From assembly GCA_934662525.1 (NCBI GenBank), contig CAKUKJ010000086.1, positions 1 to 8,100 of the forward strand: a stretch of 8,100 bases of DNA, read 5' to 3'. The notes beneath the pieces were generated by a model. The model searched no databases. It had not been told where the DNA came from and saw only the letters and a list, made by a program, of their open reading frames with translations. Position numbers and translations under genes: made by a program. The DNA is from an uncultured Coriobacteriales bacterium (lineage in GTDB: Bacteria > Actinomycetota > Coriobacteriia > Coriobacteriales > UMGS124). Of the stretch, positions 6,129-8,100 are shown piece by piece (the first letter of the stretch is position 1; every line of letters begins with the position of its first letter).

Positions 6129-6857
6129 CTAGTGCTCCCACTTGATGCCCTGTTCCTCCATAAGCAATGCGATGTCGTCCTGCACATGCTGCATGTCCTG
6201 GTCGATTGCGGCAATTCGCTCGGCGCACTCCTTGAGGCGGCCTCGGATATCATTGAGCGCAGGCGTGTTCGTATCGAGCACCCACTGGTTCTTGTAACGC
6301 AGCGCATGCTCTAGCGAACTCCAAAAGTCCATAGCGATGGTGCGTAGCTGCACCTCGACGATAACCTCGCGACTCACGCCGTTGAGATACACCGGCACGC
6401 TTACCACCAAATGCAAGCTGCGGTACCCCGATTCCTTGGGGTTGGCGATATAGTCCTTGCGCTGTAGCAGCTTGACGTCCTTTTGGCTGAGAAGCTCGTT
6501 TTCTACTGTGAAGACGTCTTCCAGATAGTTGCATACCACACGAACGCCGGCCACGTCGAAGATATTCTTGCGAATGCCCTCAAGCGTGGCCGGATATCCT
6601 TTGCGGCCAAGCTTCTCATACAAGCTTTCGGGCGTCTTGAGACGCGATGTGATGGTGTGGATGGGGCTATGGCCCAGGCGAATTCGGGCGTCCTCGTCAA
6701 GGTTTTCAAATTTGGTTGTAATCTCGCGAATCGCCGCGCGATACTCTGCCATCAAAACCTTGAAGGCGTGCACCTCGGGACGCTCAACAAGCTGGACATC
6801 AAACGACTCGCTGGCTCCTCCCTCAACAAGCGTTGCCTCTACCACCGTATCGCTCAA
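6129..6857 (-). CDS. Small alarmone synthetase (RelQ/RelP-like GTP pyrophosphokinase)
   Basis: This 242-residue protein is a synthetase-only member of the RelA/SpoT group, transferring pyrophosphate from ATP to GDP or GTP to make (p)ppGpp in the cytoplasm. Synthetase motifs in order: SRLKTPESLYEKL (71-83), FDVAGVRVVC (100-109, with the Mg-binding Asp at 101), RKDYIANPKESGYRSLH (133-149), and VEVQLRTIAMDFWSSLEH (167-184, with catalytic-type Glu168) followed by ALRYK. No HD hydrolase, TGS or ACT domain is present, and the length fits small synthetases. A helical, charged C-terminal tail (about 200-242) matches the oligomerisation region of RelQ. I prefer the TTG at 6855-6857 because GGGAG lies 5 bases upstream; an in-frame TTG at 6867-6869 gives 246 residues but lacks a ribosome site. 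The gene stands alone between an orphan ParA gene and the DUF3160 unit. RelQ versus RelP cannot be settled by eye. Confidence 0.95.
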   Translation of the reverse strand: MSDTVVEATLVEGGASESFDVQLVERPEVHAFKVLMAEYRAAIREITTKFENLDEDARIRLGHSPIHTITSRLKTPESLYEKLGRKGYPATLEGIRKNIFDVAGVRVVCNYLEDVFTVENELLSQKDVKLLQRKDYIANPKESGYRSLHLVVSVPVYLNGVSREVIVEVQLRTIAMDFWSSLEHALRYKNQWVLDTNTPALNDIRGRLKECAERIAAIDQDMQHVQDDIALLMEEQGIKWEH

Positions 6858-6941
6858 AACATCTCCCAAATATCAAAAGACAGGCCCAATGCGACTTATG
6901 AAAGACTGTATACCCTCTTGAGACGCCAGGATACTCCAACC

Positions 6942-6963
6942 ATCATTGCAAGAATGCAATGAT
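6942..6963. repeat. Perfect 9-base inverted repeat upstream of the alarmone synthetase gene
   Basis: ATCATTGCA (6942-6950) and TGCAATGAT (6955-6963) are exact inverted copies separated by AGAA. The dyad lies about 85 bases upstream of the synthetase start and 80 bases past the ParA stop. No T-run follows it on either strand, so it does not look like an ordinary intrinsic terminator. It may be a regulator-binding site or an RNA hairpin. I found no convincing -10/-35 pair beside it. Confidence 0.6.
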
Positions 6964-7043
6964 TGGGGCGGTTTCAGCCATACTTCGCCTCGAATCCCCG
7001 ACAAAACCCGGGAAGGCAAAGATATGGGCTTGAGACAAGCGCG

Positions 7044-7805
7044 TTAGTCGCGACCAAACGAAAATGAAAGTATCTCCTTGGCAAGGTCGCAATAGTCGCG
7101 CGGAAGACGAAGCGGTCCTGAAACATAGCCCGCCATCTCGGAGGCAACCTTTGAGCCGCAACCCTCGCGAACGGCCGTCTTCAACACATCGAAGCCAACC
7201 TCACTAGCGCCAGAAATGATGCGTTCGATGTTTTTATCCTCATTTTCCCTGCTAGAAGCAACGCGAGTGATAGCCACGCCAATGACTCTAAACGAAGGAT
7301 TAAAGGATCGGCGAAGAAGTGCAAATGTCTGAGAAAGTTGGGCGAAATCCTGCTGCCTGAAAACGCCGGGAGAAGTGAGCACGATAGAGGCTGAAGAAGC
7401 GCAGAAGGCGTTCCATGCAAGTACGCCCAAATTCGGAGGCGTATCAACAATCGCGATGTCGTACGAAGAAGAGACCTGATCCAGGGCATCTGCAAGGAGA
7501 CGTTCCCTGCCAAGAGACATGAGTTCCATATCAGCCGAAGACAACGCGATGCTCGCAGGAAGCACATCGCCCAGAAGCGTAGGAACAATAGCTTGTGCAC
7601 ACTCGGCACCAGTCAGCACATCATAGGAGGAGGGTATGCCTTCGGCGTCAGCATCGATGCCAAAAGAGCGGCTAAGATCGGCCTGGGGGTCAAGATCAAC
7701 CGAGAGAACCCTCTTACCAGCCTCGCGCATCGCCAGAGACAATGCGCACGCGGTGGAAGTTTTTCCGACATTGCCACGCTGGCTGGCCATAGAAAGAACT
7801 TGCAC
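7044..7805 (-). CDS. Orphan ParA/Soj-family ATPase with variant Walker A motif
   Basis: A 253-residue ParA-type P-loop ATPase. Such proteins position chromosomes, plasmids or protein cargo by ATP-dependent dimerisation on DNA, normally with a ParB-like partner. Visible motifs: P-loop QRGNVGKTS (9-17, catalytic-type Lys15), Walker A' region VDLDPQADLS (36-45), Walker B YDIAIVDTPPN (115-125) and a C-terminal ParA-like segment ending in GPLRLPRDYCDLAKEIL. The usual KGGxGKT is altered: the signature lysine is Arg10 and the second glycine is Asn12. The GTG start at 7803-7805 is supported by AAAGGGG six bases upstream. No parB, parS-like TGTTTCACGTGAAACA or rep gene is visible. The gene follows tRNA-Tyr and its terminator, and the upstream 7812-7980 stretch is AT-rich with no clear promoter. 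It could be a host accessory ParA or a relic of a mobile element. Confidence 0.9.
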   Translation of the reverse strand: MQVLSMASQRGNVGKTSTACALSLAMREAGKRVLSVDLDPQADLSRSFGIDADAEGIPSSYDVLTGAECAQAIVPTLLGDVLPASIALSSADMELMSLGRERLLADALDQVSSSYDIAIVDTPPNLGVLAWNAFCASSASIVLTSPGVFRQQDFAQLSQTFALLRRSFNPSFRVIGVAITRVASSRENEDKNIERIISGASEVGFDVLKTAVREGCGSKVASEMAGYVSGPLRLPRDYCDLAKEILSFSFGRD

Positions 7806-7980
7806 GACACACCCCTTTACAAGACTCGCACTGGCTTTAAAGAATACCGCAATAAGAGGAAGGACGGGATGTTCTGCCAGATAAACGTATATAAAGGCGT
7901 AATAAAAGGAATAGAAGGCAAGAGAATAAATAGACCAGGAATCGCCAGGGGAAAAGCAAACAAATCATGTGATAACACAG
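7806..7980. other. AT-rich leader region upstream of the ParA-type gene
   Basis: This stretch between the tRNA terminator and the ParA start is markedly richer in A and T than the rest of the window. On the minus strand it has several T-rich, TATA-like runs, such as TTTATATACG near 7886-7895. None pairs with a convincing -35 at normal spacing, so the ParA promoter cannot be placed. The ribosome site AAAGGGG lies just before the GTG. No ORF here is believable. Confidence 0.4.
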
Positions 7981-8011
7981 CATACAAAAACACCCGCCAT
8001 AGGACGGGTGT
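7981..8011 (-). terminator. Rho-independent terminator of tRNA-Tyr
   Basis: ACACCCG (8005-8011 read on the minus strand) pairs perfectly with CGGGTGT (7990-7996) around an 8-base loop, and the stem runs into TTTTTGTATG. It lies 13 bases past the encoded CCA of the tRNA, as expected for a tRNA transcript ending here. This separates tRNA transcription from the ParA-type gene. Confidence 0.9.
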
Positions 8012-8024
8012 AAGAAATCAAGGA

Positions 8025-8100
8025 TGGTGGGCGCTCTAGGATTCGAACCTAGGTAGGCAGAGCCAACGGGTTTACAGCCCGTCCCCATTAACCACTCGGG
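8025..8100 (-). tRNA. tRNA-Tyr (anticodon GUA), 5' end cut by window edge
   Basis: Read on the minus strand, the sequence shows a D-arm start (CCCGAGTGGTTAA), an anticodon stem ACGGG/CCCGT with loop CTGTAAA (anticodon GTA at 8073-8075), a long variable arm with stem GGC-TCT-GCC, a T-arm CTAGG-TTCGAAT-CCTAG, and the acceptor 3' strand AGCGCCC followed by A and an encoded CCA (8025-8027). The long variable arm is normal for bacterial tRNA-Tyr. About nine 5' bases (acceptor 5' strand and the two bases after it) lie beyond the window. Confidence 0.97.

Noticed and set aside
7806..8024. Integration site or mobile element next to tRNA-Tyr
   Set aside because: No integrase, no direct repeat of the tRNA 3' end elsewhere in the window, and an ordinary terminator follows the tRNA.
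7837..8088. 83-codon minus-strand frame with a hydrophobic stretch, a possible small membrane protein
   Set aside because: It begins inside tRNA-Tyr and reads through the terminator; the hydrophobic run comes from T-rich DNA.
1..8100. CRISPR array, insertion sequence or parS site
   Set aside because: No spaced repeat series, transposase-like frame, terminal inverted repeats or parS consensus was seen on either strand.

Overview
The window reads like a high-GC, Gram-positive-type bacterial chromosome. The style of DapA, the RelQ-like alarmone synthetase and the Tat/Sec-exported Ala/Gly-rich proteins suggest a gut-type actinobacterium, possibly class Coriobacteriia. That placement is an impression from protein character, not the result of a search. 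Every gene I can support lies on the minus strand, so transcription runs from right to left.

Layout in the direction of transcription: (1) a tRNA-Tyr(GUA) cut by the right edge, with encoded CCA and an intrinsic terminator (7981-8100); (2) an orphan ParA-type ATPase with an altered Walker A motif and no ParB nearby (7044-7805); (3) a small RelQ/RelP-like (p)ppGpp synthetase (6129-6857); (4) a two-gene unit for exported proteins, a Tat-signal DUF3160 protein (3665-5887) and, 37 bases on, a CapA/PGA_cap-type protein with an N-terminal FG-GAP-like region (1681-3627); (5) dapA with its own terminator (515-1402, 427-468); (6) a toxin-antitoxin pair whose antitoxin looks like a Phd/YefM N-terminus joined to a MazE-like C-terminal tail (62-358), directly followed by the first 20 codons of a MazF/PemK toxin that runs off the left edge (1-61).

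The genes do not form one pathway. dapA serves lysine and diaminopimelate synthesis, the alarmone synthetase serves stress signalling, the ParA may act in DNA or cargo positioning, and the exported pair probably acts at the cell surface. The best candidates for something little described are the hybrid Phd/MazE-MazF module with its compact operator, and the DUF3160-CapA exported pair, which has a possible mini-ORF translational coupler between its genes. The long plus-strand open frames opposite dapA, CapA and DUF3160 look like GC-rich shadows.
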